Origin: Deltaproteobacteria bacterium
GTDB lineage: Bacteria; SAR324; JACQKK01
Assembly: GCA_029879595.1 (NCBI GenBank)
Contig: JAOUPZ010000095.1
Span: 1-9,742, forward strand
Direction: 5' to 3'
Length of the DNA stretch: 9,742 nucleotides
Part shown: positions 1-5,801 of the stretch, in pieces
How positions within the stretch are numbered: the stretch's first letter is position 1
Layout of the letters: each line of letters starts with the position of its first letter
The notes under the pieces: model-generated
The model's input: the letters and a program-made list of their open reading frames with translations, nothing else
Database searches by the model: none
What the model was told of the DNA's origin: nothing
Program-made: the position numbers and the translations under genes

Positions 1-1134
1 GACCGCGAGAACGAGGGCGACCTGGTCTGCGCCGCCGAAAAGGTCACCCCGGAAATCATCACCTTCATGGCCAAGCAGGGCGGAGGGCTGGTCTGTCTGG
101 CCATGGACCCCGCCATTGTGGACCGCCTGGAACTGCCCCTGATGGTGGAAAACAACACCAGCACCTTCGGCACAAACTTCACGGTAAGCATTGAAGCCCG
201 CCACGGCATCACCACCGGCATTTCCGCCGCCGACCGCGCCCTCACCATCCTCACCGCAGTGAACCCGGATTCCAAAGCCCATGACCTGCGCTCTCCCGGA
301 CACATCTTCCCCCTCAGGGGACGCCGGGGAGGGGTGCTGGTGCGGGCCGGGCAGACCGAGGGCTCCATAGACCTTTCCCGGCTGGCAGGGCTTTCCCCCG
401 CAGGGGTGATCTGCGAGATCATGGACGAGGACGGCACCATGGCCCGCTATGCACGGCTGCGCCAGTTCGCCGACCAGCACGGACTCAAATACATCACCAT
501 CTCGGACCTGATCGCCTACCGGAAAAAGCGTGAAACCATGGTCCGGCGCATGGCCGAAGCCAAGCTGCCCACCGCCGTGGGCAAGGACTTCCGGGTGATC
601 GGCTTCCAGAACATTCACTCGGACGATGACTACATCGCCCTGGTGATGGGCCAGTGGGAAAAAGACGAACCGGTGCTGGTGCGGGTGCATTCCCAGTGCC
701 TCACCGGAGATGTATTCGGTTCGCTGCGCTGCGACTGCGGCCTGCAGCTGGAAACCGCCATGAGGATCGTGGCCGAGGCCGGCAAGGGGGTGATCCTCTA
801 CCTGCCCCAGGAGGGCCGCGGCATCGGGATAATCAACAAGATCAAGGCCTATGACCTGCAGGATCATGGAGCCGACACCGTGGAGGCAAACCACAAGCTG
901 GGGTTCAAGGAAGACCTGCGGGACTACGGCATCGGGGCGCAGATTCTTCACAACCTGGGGGTGCGGAAAATGCGCCTGATCACCAACAACCCCCGCAAGA
1001 TCGTGGGCCTGGAAGGACACGAACTGACAGTGGTGGACCGGGTGCCCCTGCAAACCCCCGCCTCAAAGGAAAACAAGGGCTACCTGCTCACCAAGAAGGA
1101 AAAACTGGGGCATCTGCTGAACCTGGAACACTAA
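1..1134 (+). CDS. ribBA: Bifunctional RibBA: 3,4-dihydroxy-2-butanone-4-phosphate synthase / GTP cyclohydrolase II (5' partial)
   Basis: The frame is open from base 1, so the start codon lies outside the window. The first visible residues, DRENEGDLVCAAE, are the acidic RibB active-site motif, usually about 25-30 residues from the N-terminus. The RibB half continues with HGITTGISAADRA and PGHIFPLRG, which bind ribulose-5-phosphate. From about visible residue 180 the RibA (GTP cyclohydrolase II) half follows. It has the zinc cysteines in CLTGDVFGSLRCDCG (visible residues 233, 244 and 246), the catalytic EGRGIGI segment and TNNPRKIVGLEG. Together the halves make both riboflavin precursors: the four-carbon unit from ribulose-5-phosphate and the pyrimidine from GTP. 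Both halves keep their key residues, so the enzyme looks bifunctional. It ends 19 bp before ribH, implying one operon. Confidence 0.97.
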   Translation, partial: DRENEGDLVCAAEKVTPEIITFMAKQGGGLVCLAMDPAIVDRLELPLMVENNTSTFGTNFTVSIEARHGITTGISAADRALTILTAVNPDSKAHDLRSPGHIFPLRGRRGGVLVRAGQTEGSIDLSRLAGLSPAGVICEIMDEDGTMARYARLRQFADQHGLKYITISDLIAYRKKRETMVRRMAEAKLPTAVGKDFRVIGFQNIHSDDDYIALVMGQWEKDEPVLVRVHSQCLTGDVFGSLRCDCGLQLETAMRIVAEAGKGVILYLPQEGRGIGIINKIKAYDLQDHGADTVEANHKLGFKEDLRDYGIGAQILHNLGVRKMRLITNNPRKIVGLEGHELTVVDRVPLQTPASKENKGYLLTKKEKLGHLLNLEH

Positions 1135-1153
1135 TGGCGGAACGGAACCAAGC

Positions 1154-1612
1154 ATGAACGATAAGGAAGGACGCCCGGAGGCCGCGGGCCAAAAAGTGGC
1201 CGTGATTGTATCCCGATTCAACCAGAACATCACCGACCGGCTTTTGCAGGGGGCCCGGGAAGCCTTTGCCCGCTCTGGCGGAGCCGAGGAGGACCTGACG
1301 GTGGTGAAGGTGCCGGGCGCATACGAACTGCCCCTGGCGGCCCGCAAGCTGGCCGGCGGGCAGTACGATGGCATTGTGGCCCTGGGCGCCGTGGTGCGGG
1401 GAGAAACGCCCCATTTCGACTATGTGTGCTCGGCGGCCTCCGAGGGGCTGCTGCGGGTCATGCTGGACACGGGCGTTCCCGTGGGATTCGGGGTCATCAC
1501 CACCGATACCATCGCCCAGGCCATGGACCGCGCAGGCGGCAAGGCCGGCAACAAGGGGGCCGAAACGATGCTCACCGTGCTGGAGATGGCGAGCCTTCTC
1601 AGGCAGCTCTAG
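1154..1612 (+). CDS. ribH: 6,7-dimethyl-8-ribityllumazine synthase
   Basis: This cytosolic enzyme condenses 5-amino-6-ribitylaminouracil with 3,4-dihydroxy-2-butanone-4-phosphate, the penultimate step of riboflavin synthesis. The 152-residue length is typical of the family. Visible motifs are VSRFNQNITDRLL (residues 19-31, substrate pocket), VPGAYELP (53-60), VVRGETPHFDYV (80-91, with catalytic His87) and the phosphate-binding DRAGGKAGNKGAE stretch (125-137). The ATG at 1154 is chosen because the VAVIVSRFN core begins at about residue 15, as is normal. The ribosome site is poor (GGCGGAACGGAA), so translation may depend on coupling to ribBA just upstream. In many relatives nusB follows ribH; here it does not. 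Confidence 0.97.
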   Translation: MNDKEGRPEAAGQKVAVIVSRFNQNITDRLLQGAREAFARSGGAEEDLTVVKVPGAYELPLAARKLAGGQYDGIVALGAVVRGETPHFDYVCSAASEGLLRVMLDTGVPVGFGVITTDTIAQAMDRAGGKAGNKGAETMLTVLEMASLLRQL

Positions 1613-1684
1613 CCTCCGGCGGCTGGATGCAGCGGAAACCCGCCCAGCCATGGCTGCAAACATTTTACCCCGTGGATTGAAAAA

Positions 1685-1739
1685 CGGCCCGCAACCCCTT
1701 AAGGTGACGGGAATAATCGGGCCGGGTTATTTGCCCGGC
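1685..1739 (+). other. Competing inverted repeats in the sppA leader
   Basis: Two hairpins share one arm. CGGCCCG at 1685-1691 pairs perfectly with CGGGCCG at 1718-1724. GCCGGG at 1721-1726 pairs with CCCGGC at 1734-1739 across a 7-nt loop. Because 1721-1724 belongs to both, only one can form at a time. The loop of the longer form holds the palindrome CCTTAAGG (1697-1704). No run of T follows the downstream hairpin, so it is not a normal intrinsic terminator. It could be a weak ribH terminator, a regulatory leader for sppA, or chance in GC-rich DNA. Confidence 0.35.
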
Positions 1740-1776
1740 TGAAGTGGGAGTATTCTGTCCAGGGCAGGAAAAACAC

Positions 1777-2709
1777 ATGAACATGATCTCAGGCTTGATG
1801 AACTCAAACCGGCAAGGCAGGCTCCCCGCCTGGATTGCCCTGCCGGCTCTGCTCGCCGCACTGCTTTTGGGGGGGTGCATCTCCTTTGAGGGCGGTCCCA
1901 AGCCCGAGTTCCGCGAAGTGCTGCTCCAGGGCAGCGGCAACGACAAGTTCCTGCTGATTGATATCGACGGCCCCATAACCAACAACCCCATGCTGATCCC
2001 CAACGTGGGCGTGCTGCCGGGAATGACCGCCCGGGTGCGGCAGGAGCTGGAGCTGGCCTACGACGACAGCAACATCCGGGGAATCCTGCTGCGGATCAAC
2101 TCGCCGGGAGGAACCCTCACCGACAGCGACATAATCTACCACTCGCTGATGGAGTTCAAGCGCACCAAGAAGGTGAAGATCATCGCTTCCATGGGAGACA
2201 TCGCGGCCTCCGGCGCGGTGTATATCGCCATGGCCGCCGATGAGATATACGCCCATCCCACCACCATCACCGGCAGCATCGGTGTGATCCTGCCCCACAT
2301 GGAGTTCTCCGGCCTGATGGAGAAGCTGGGCATCAAAAGCGATCCGGTGACAACCGGCCCTTACAAGGACATCGGTTCGGAGTTCCGGCCGCCCACCAAG
2401 GAGGAGCGCCGGCTGATCCAGGAGATGATCGACTCCCAGTTTCAGCATTTCCTGACGGTGGTGAAAAAGGGACGGCCCCGGATGTCGGGCCAGGAGGTGG
2501 AAAAAATGGCCGACGGCAGGATCATCACGGCCCAGGAGGCCCAGAAGCGGGGGCTTATCGATCAGGTGGGCTATCTGGACAACGCCTACAAAAGGCTCAC
2601 CGATCTGGCGGGCTTCCCGGAGGCCAGTCTGGTGCGCTACGCCAACTCCTGGATGACCGGAAGCAACATCTACTCCAACACCTTCCCCATCGAGTTCTTC
2701 GAGTTCTAG
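1777..2709 (+). CDS. sppA: Signal peptide peptidase SppA, short form, predicted lipoprotein
   Basis: This is an S49-family membrane serine protease that degrades leftover signal peptides. The start is placed at ATG 1777 because AGGAA at 1766-1770 sits 6 nt upstream; a GTG at 1744 in the same frame has no comparable site. The product is 310 residues, the size of the short SppA type rather than the ~618-residue tandem form of E. coli. Residues 18-33 are hydrophobic and end in LLGGC (Cys34), a plausible lipobox with Ile at +2. The catalytic domain shows RINSPGG (106-112), AASGAVYIAMAADEIYAHP (143-161, nucleophile Ser145), TGSIGV (165-170) and GPYKDIGSEFRPPT (194-207), with general-base Lys197. 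The motif after the nucleophile is SGAVY rather than the common SGGYY. Catalytic residues are intact. Confidence 0.9.
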   Translation: MNMISGLMNSNRQGRLPAWIALPALLAALLLGGCISFEGGPKPEFREVLLQGSGNDKFLLIDIDGPITNNPMLIPNVGVLPGMTARVRQELELAYDDSNIRGILLRINSPGGTLTDSDIIYHSLMEFKRTKKVKIIASMGDIAASGAVYIAMAADEIYAHPTTITGSIGVILPHMEFSGLMEKLGIKSDPVTTGPYKDIGSEFRPPTKEERRLIQEMIDSQFQHFLTVVKKGRPRMSGQEVEKMADGRIITAQEAQKRGLIDQVGYLDNAYKRLTDLAGFPEASLVRYANSWMTGSNIYSNTFPIEFFEF

Positions 2710-2749
2710 GCTTTATCTGAAAAGCCCACCATATCGGTGTCTCTCAGCT

Positions 2750-2758
2750 CCCCCCCCC
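2750..2758. repeat. Homopolymeric C tract (9 C)
   Basis: Nine consecutive C lie about 40 bp after the sppA stop in the convergent sppA/speB gap. The C tract plus GTT can pair imperfectly with AACCGGGGG at 2770-2778, and its G-run complement also matches the neighbouring G5 tracts. Tracts of this length are prone to slippage in replication and sequencing. It is noncoding, so slippage would not alter a protein. Confidence 0.9.
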
Positions 2759-2776
2759 GTTCAAAATATAACCGGG

Positions 2777-2836
2777 GGTTTGGGGGCAGCGCCCCCATGT
2801 ATCATTGGTTTGGGGGCAGCGCCCCCACGTATCATT
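2777..2836. repeat. Two tandem copies of a 30-bp repeat, each with a GC-rich hairpin
   Basis: Units 2777-2806 and 2807-2836 are head to tail and differ at one base only (T2798 versus C2828). Each holds the perfect inverted repeat TGGGGGC-AGC-GCCCCCA (2781-2797 and 2811-2827): a 7-bp stem with a 3-nt loop, followed by the AT-richer flank GTATCATT. They lie between convergent genes, where palindromes often serve as bidirectional transcription barriers, but no T-run follows on either strand. They resemble dispersed intergenic palindromes of GC-rich genomes. Whether this unit recurs elsewhere in this genome cannot be judged from the window. Confidence 0.9.
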
Positions 2837-2907
2837 TCCGCTTTCAGACACAACCAGGCAGGCGTTGCCTCCACTGAGTATGATCAACTCGGGCCAGTGG
2901 TCCGGCT

Positions 2908-3861
2908 CTATGACCCGGGGCGCCTGTCCGGCAGCACGCACAGCATCTCGAACAACAGGTTGGCCGCCAGCAGCGCGGTGTTGCCCAGCGGGTCATAGGG
3001 AGGGGAAACCTCCACCAGATCGCAACCCACCAGATCCAGCCCCTGACAACCCCGGATGATCTCCAGGCCCTGGGCCGAGGTCAGCCCTCCCGGTTCCGGG
3101 GTTCCCGTGCCGGGGGCGCAGGAGGGATCCAGCCCGTCAATATCATATGTCAGATACACCGGGCCGGGGCCCAGGGCCTGGCGCACCTGGTTCATCAGCG
3201 GCGCCAGGGAGATGTGCCAGCACTGCTCGGCCTGGACTACCGTGAACCCCTGGTCGCGGCCCCAGTCCAGGTCGCCGGGCGAGTACCCGGTGCCACGCAG
3301 CCCTATCTGCACCACCCGCGACGGTGTCACCAGCCCCTCCTCCACAGCCCGCCGGATGTGGGTGCCATGGGTCACGGTCTCGCCCATCATGGCATCGTTG
3401 CAATCCGCATGGGCATCAACATGAACCAGCCCCAGGGAGCCGTATTGCCGGTGGAGTGCTCTCAGTATGGGCAGGGTGATCGTGTGGTCGCCGCCCAGGG
3501 CCAGAGGCCGGCAGCCCTCCCGCGCCAGGGCGGAAAAAAACTCCTCGATGGCCGCCAGAGACTTGCCGGGATTATAGGGATTGAGGGGCACATCGCCCAA
3601 ATCGGCGACACGCAGCCTGTCAAAGGGTGCCGCCCCCGTGCCCAGATTGCAGGGCCGCAACAGGGCCGATTCCGCCCGGATCTGCCTGGGGCCGAAGCGC
3701 GTCCCCGCCCGATTGGAGGTCCCCAGATCGAACGGAACCCCCACAAAGGCCGCGTCCAGCCCCCGGGGGCCGGAAGCCGAAGCAAGGCGCATCATGGTGG
3801 ACGGCCCTGCGAACCGGGGCATGATATTTCCGCTCAGGGGCTGGTTGAATTCATCTGCCAT
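2908..3861 (-). CDS. Agmatinase / guanidinobutyrase-type ureohydrolase
   Basis: This arginase-superfamily enzyme hydrolyses a guanidino compound to an amine and urea with a binuclear Mn centre. At 317 residues it is a normal length. Metal ligands are all visible: GGDHT (His126), HVDAHAD (Asp149, His151, Asp153) and YDIDGLDP (Asp240, Asp242). Other family marks are VGVPFDLGTSNRAGTRFGPR (41-60), APGTGTPEPGGL and GCDLVEVSPPYDPLGNTALL. The C-terminal half resembles human-type agmatinase and Pseudomonas GbuA/GpuA more than E. coli SpeB, so the substrate could be agmatine, 4-guanidinobutyrate or 3-guanidinopropionate. GAGGAGG lies 5 nt before the ATG at 3861, a strong ribosome site. It stands alone: no arginine decarboxylase or transporter is adjacent. 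It is convergent with sppA and divergent from tpiA. Confidence 0.93.
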   Translation of the reverse strand: MADEFNQPLSGNIMPRFAGPSTMMRLASASGPRGLDAAFVGVPFDLGTSNRAGTRFGPRQIRAESALLRPCNLGTGAAPFDRLRVADLGDVPLNPYNPGKSLAAIEEFFSALAREGCRPLALGGDHTITLPILRALHRQYGSLGLVHVDAHADCNDAMMGETVTHGTHIRRAVEEGLVTPSRVVQIGLRGTGYSPGDLDWGRDQGFTVVQAEQCWHISLAPLMNQVRQALGPGPVYLTYDIDGLDPSCAPGTGTPEPGGLTSAQGLEIIRGCQGLDLVGCDLVEVSPPYDPLGNTALLAANLLFEMLCVLPDRRPGS

Positions 3862-4144
3862 GTCTGCCTCCTCATGGGTTGGCGGTGCTGATATGGCTCC
3901 CTGGCCCGGCCGGGGGGCACCGCCAAGGGGCCTTTCCGCCAGAATATAGTAAAATACCGGTGGAGAAAATCAGCCCCTCGCCACCCCCGGGCATAGCCAC
4001 ACAGGGTTGACATCATTAGCCGATGGGGGAAAATGATATTTCAGCCCGGTTGTTTCGCAGAAACACTCCGGCAGATACCCGGGTCGACGGCAGGGCACAA
4101 GCAATTTTTTTGACTACTGCATCTCTGAACAAAAGCGGCGAAAA
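3862..4144. other. Divergent intergenic region between the ureohydrolase and tpiA genes
   Basis: These 283 bp should contain promoters for both genes. AT-rich islands occur at about 3941-3956, 4028-4041 and 4101-4112, consistent with promoter DNA. A perfect -35-like TTGACA sits at 4007-4012 on the plus strand, but no good -10 lies 16-18 bp further on. On the minus strand TATCAT (complement of 4033-4038) and TATATT (complement of 3943-3948) are -10-like but lack clear -35 partners. A 10-bp palindrome CCCGGCCGGG is at 3905-3914. No gene is seen, and no site is assigned firmly. Confidence 0.4.
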
Positions 4145-4909
4145 ATGAAAAACTGGGTGATCGGCAACTGGAAAATGAACGGCTCCTGGGATATGGTCGC
4201 CGGATATGTGCCCAACCTGCTGGACGGCCTGCTGGAACTCCCCGGCTGGGAGACCAGGGTCAGGGTGGGGCTCTGCCCGCCGGCGGTCTACCTGGACACC
4301 ATGGTGCGACACCTGTCCGGATATGCAGTGCAGGTGGGGGCGCAGAACGTATACGAAAAACCCAACGGTGCCTACACCGGTGAGGTATCGGCAGAGATGC
4401 TGGCGGAAACTGGAGTCAAGTTCTGCCTGGTGGGTCATTCGGAGCGCAGGCAGTACTTCGGCGAAGCCGAGCAACAAACCAGCGCCAAGGTGCGGGCCCT
4501 GCTTGAGGCGGACCTCACGCCGGTGCTGTGCGTGGGGGAAACACTGGATATGCGCGAGGCCAACCGCCACCAGGAGGTGGTGCGCGGGCAGTTGCAGGGC
4601 GGAATCGCCGGACTGGACGCCGGGCAGTTGTCGGGCCTTTTGATCGCCTACGAGCCGGTCTGGGCCATCGGCACGGGAGTGAACGCCACCCCGGAGCAGG
4701 CCAATGACATGCACGCCTTCATCCGCTCCACCCTGGCCGAAATCATGGGAGCCGATGAAGCGCAAGGCGTTCCCATACTATACGGCGGGAGCGTCAAGGG
4801 CGAAAACGCGGGCGAACTGATGGGACAAAAGGAGATCAACGGGGTGCTGGTGGGAGGGGCCAGTCTTGACCCCGACGGATTGATCGCTATAATTTCCAGG
4901 TCGATCTAA
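4145..4909 (+). CDS. tpiA: Triosephosphate isomerase
   Basis: This cytosolic glycolytic/gluconeogenic enzyme interconverts dihydroxyacetone phosphate and glyceraldehyde-3-phosphate. Its 254 residues fit a single (beta/alpha)8 barrel. Catalytic positions are in place: GNWKMNG with Asn8 and Lys10, LVGHSERRQYFGE with His98, and AYEPVWAIGTG with Glu170 followed by the flexible loop 6 (171-178). The phosphate-binding ILYGGSVKGEN (211-221) and GVLVGGASLDP (233-243) also match. The ATG at 4145 puts Lys10 at its usual distance from the start. The site upstream (AGCGGCGAAAA) is a weak Shine-Dalgarno sequence. It is followed by secG, an arrangement common in bacteria. Confidence 0.98.
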   Translation: MKNWVIGNWKMNGSWDMVAGYVPNLLDGLLELPGWETRVRVGLCPPAVYLDTMVRHLSGYAVQVGAQNVYEKPNGAYTGEVSAEMLAETGVKFCLVGHSERRQYFGEAEQQTSAKVRALLEADLTPVLCVGETLDMREANRHQEVVRGQLQGGIAGLDAGQLSGLLIAYEPVWAIGTGVNATPEQANDMHAFIRSTLAEIMGADEAQGVPILYGGSVKGENAGELMGQKEINGVLVGGASLDPDGLIAIISRSI

Positions 4910-4940
4910 GGCCAGTCCAGGATACCCCGGGGGCCAGCCT

Positions 4941-5009
4941 GTGAACCGTTCCCGAACCAGTTCACGAAATCGATTGCGGTACCGTTCAAAGGGCGGGATA
5001 TATGAACGG
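4941..5009. other. Clustered GAAC/GTTC inverted repeats downstream of tpiA
   Basis: GTGAAC (4941-4946) pairs with GTTCAC (4960-4965) over 13 nt, and CCGTTCA (4982-4988) pairs with TGAACGG (5003-5009) over 14 nt. The first block also contains GAAC-N7-GAAC (4943-4957), the spacing of alphaproteobacterial LexA boxes. The region is noncoding. It may be a protein-binding site or a chance cluster; nothing in secG or tpiA suggests SOS control. Confidence 0.3.
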
Positions 5010-5075
5010 GCAACCCGGCGGGTGGGAATAACGGGACAGCATTAATCAGATTAACTATCAGGTTATTGGCAGATA

Positions 5076-5109
5076 CTTTCGATATTGAGTATCGGAAGGA
5101 GAGTTTTTT
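5076..5109 (+). terminator. Possible intrinsic terminator after tpiA
   Basis: CTTTCGATA (5076-5084) pairs with TATCGGAAG (5090-5098), a 9-bp stem with one G-T wobble and loop TTGAG. Six T follow at 5104-5109 after a 5-nt spacer. The stem is AT-rich and the T-run is displaced, so termination may be partial. It lies about 170 bp after tpiA and would separate tpiA from secG transcription. The same bases contain AAGGAG (5096-5101), but no start codon follows at a usable distance. Confidence 0.4.
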
Positions 5110-5125
5110 CGGAAACACAGGAACC

Positions 5126-5175
5126 GGCCCCCGCCCGAACACGGCGGGCCGACGGAGCGTCCGGGCTATACCCGG
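5126..5175 (+). other. Two GC-rich hairpins in the secG 5' leader
   Basis: CCCGCC (5130-5135) pairs with GGCGGG (5143-5148) over a 7-nt loop, and GG/CC at 5126-5127 and 5149-5150 can extend the stem. CCGGG (5161-5165) pairs with CCCGG (5171-5175) over CTATA. The secG ribosome site AAGGA (5191-5195) is 15 nt beyond the second stem. They could influence secG translation or mRNA stability; GC-rich DNA makes such stems frequent by chance. Confidence 0.35.
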
Positions 5176-5199
5176 CGGCAAACATTTTCCAAGGAAAAT

Positions 5200-5673
5200 A
5201 TGTTCACGGCATTGATAGCATTGCATGTAATAACGGCCATAACCCTGGTGCTGATCGTTTTGCTCCAGTCGGGCAAGGGCGCCGAACTCGGCGCGGCGTT
5301 CGGCGGCATGGGCCAGGCCACCAGCGGCCCGGGGCAATCCACCTTTATCACCAAGTTCACCACCGGCCTCGCCGTGGTGTTCATGATCACATCCATGACC
5401 CTGGCCTTTCTTTCCAGCGACCGGCCCGATGAATCGATCCTGACGGCCCCCGCGCCTGCGGCGGCGGCTACCGCACCTGCGGCGGATGCAGCGCCTGCGG
5501 CAGGTACAGCGCCTGCGGCGGATGCAGCGCCTGCGGCAGGTACAGCGCCTGCGGCGGATGCAGCGCCTGCGGCCCAACCGGCCGAGGCGGCTGCGACGCC
5601 TTCACAGGATGCCCCGCCCCCGGCGGAAAACGCGCTGAAGCAATCCGACGCCCCCTCCCAACCCGCCCAGTAA
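5200..5673 (+). CDS. secG: SecG subunit of the Sec translocon, with a repetitive Ala/Pro tail
   Basis: SecG is the small inner-membrane subunit of SecYEG that aids SecA-driven protein export. Two hydrophobic segments are seen (about residues 3-22 and 52-71). The family motif LLQSGKGAELGAAFGG (21-36) and the glycine/serine loop sit between them. The start ATG at 5200 is supported by AAGGA at 5191-5195 and by TM1 beginning at once. The 157-residue product is longer than the ~110 residues of E. coli SecG. The excess is a C-terminal tail from about residue 83 made of Ala, Pro, Gly, Thr and Asp, largely the 12-residue unit APAADAAPAAGT. Such tails in SecG are usually poorly conserved. The tail probably contacts no membrane. 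Confidence 0.94.
   Translation: MFTALIALHVITAITLVLIVLLQSGKGAELGAAFGGMGQATSGPGQSTFITKFTTGLAVVFMITSMTLAFLSSDRPDESILTAPAPAAAATAPAADAAPAAGTAPAADAAPAAGTAPAADAAPAAQPAEAAATPSQDAPPPAENALKQSDAPSQPAQ
5473..5573 (+). repeat. In-frame 36-bp minisatellite in secG (about 2.8 copies)
   Basis: Copies run 5473-5508, 5509-5544 and 5545 to about 5573. They are nearly identical (A5475 replaces G in the first). Each 36-bp unit is itself two diverged 18-bp halves starting GCGCCTGCGGC. Because 36 is a multiple of 3, copy change alters the SecG tail by 12 residues without a frameshift. Preceding codons (about 5449-5472) look like a degenerate copy. Confidence 0.93.
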
Positions 5674-5687
5674 ACTCTGGGCAGTGG

Positions 5688-5745
5688 CCGGGGAAGGGTC
5701 GCCAGCCATGACCCGCCAAGCCTGGCGGACGGCTTGCTCCCCCGG
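5688..5745 (+). other. Branched palindromic element after secG
   Basis: CCGGGG (5688-5693) pairs with CCCCGG (5740-5745), enclosing two shorter stems. These are GGGTC (5696-5700) with GACCC (5710-5714), and CCGCCA (5713-5718) with TGGCGG (5723-5728) over loop AGCC. The inner stems overlap by two bases, so one or both may be shortened. There is no T-run, and it is not a tRNA. It could be a 3' mRNA structure of secG, a weak terminator or chance. Confidence 0.35.
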
Positions 5746-5760
5746 AACAGGCCCAGGCTA

Positions 5761-5801
5761 CTGGCGCTTGTCACTTGGCGCTTGTCACTTGGCGCTTGTC
5801 G
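5761..5801. repeat. Three tandem copies of a 13-14 bp repeat
   Basis: CTGGCGCTTGTCA (5761-5773), CTTGGCGCTTGTCA (5774-5787) and CTTGGCGCTTGTCG (5788-5801) stand head to tail 37 bp before the start of the sugar-phosphate transferase gene. The first unit lacks one T and the last ends in G. The 14-bp period is not a multiple of 3, which argues that the stretch is not coding. It may act as a repeated binding site or simply be slippage. Confidence 0.9.

Noticed and set aside
1088..1663. 191-residue minus-strand frame opposite ribBA and ribH
   Set aside because: It spans two confidently identified genes on the opposite strand and has no recognisable domain.
2777..2836. CRISPR-like repeats
   Set aside because: The units are directly tandem with no unique spacers and there are no cas genes.
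2744..2941. Small minus-strand frame with a repeated 10-residue unit
   Set aside because: The repeat is only the 30-bp palindromic DNA repeat read in one frame. No ribosome site or family motif is seen.
3214..3891. Long plus-strand open frame opposite the ureohydrolase gene
   Set aside because: It is antisense to a gene with intact Mn-site motifs and a strong ribosome site. Its translation shows no family motif. Long antisense frames are common in GC-rich DNA.
4007..4040. Sigma-70 promoter for tpiA using TTGACA at 4007
   Set aside because: At 16-18 bp spacing the -10 position reads AAAATG or AAATGA, a poor match. The better GATATT is 22 bp away. Noted only as a half-site.
4016..4765. 249-residue minus-strand open frame opposite tpiA
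   Set aside because: tpiA on the other strand has all catalytic residues. The antisense product is low in recognisable motifs and matches a codon-position shadow.
5762..5795. Sigma-54 (-24/-12) promoter in the TGGCGC...TTGGC repeats
   Set aside because: The GG and GC dinucleotides do not have the required 12-bp spacing; the apparent likeness comes from the 14-bp repeat.
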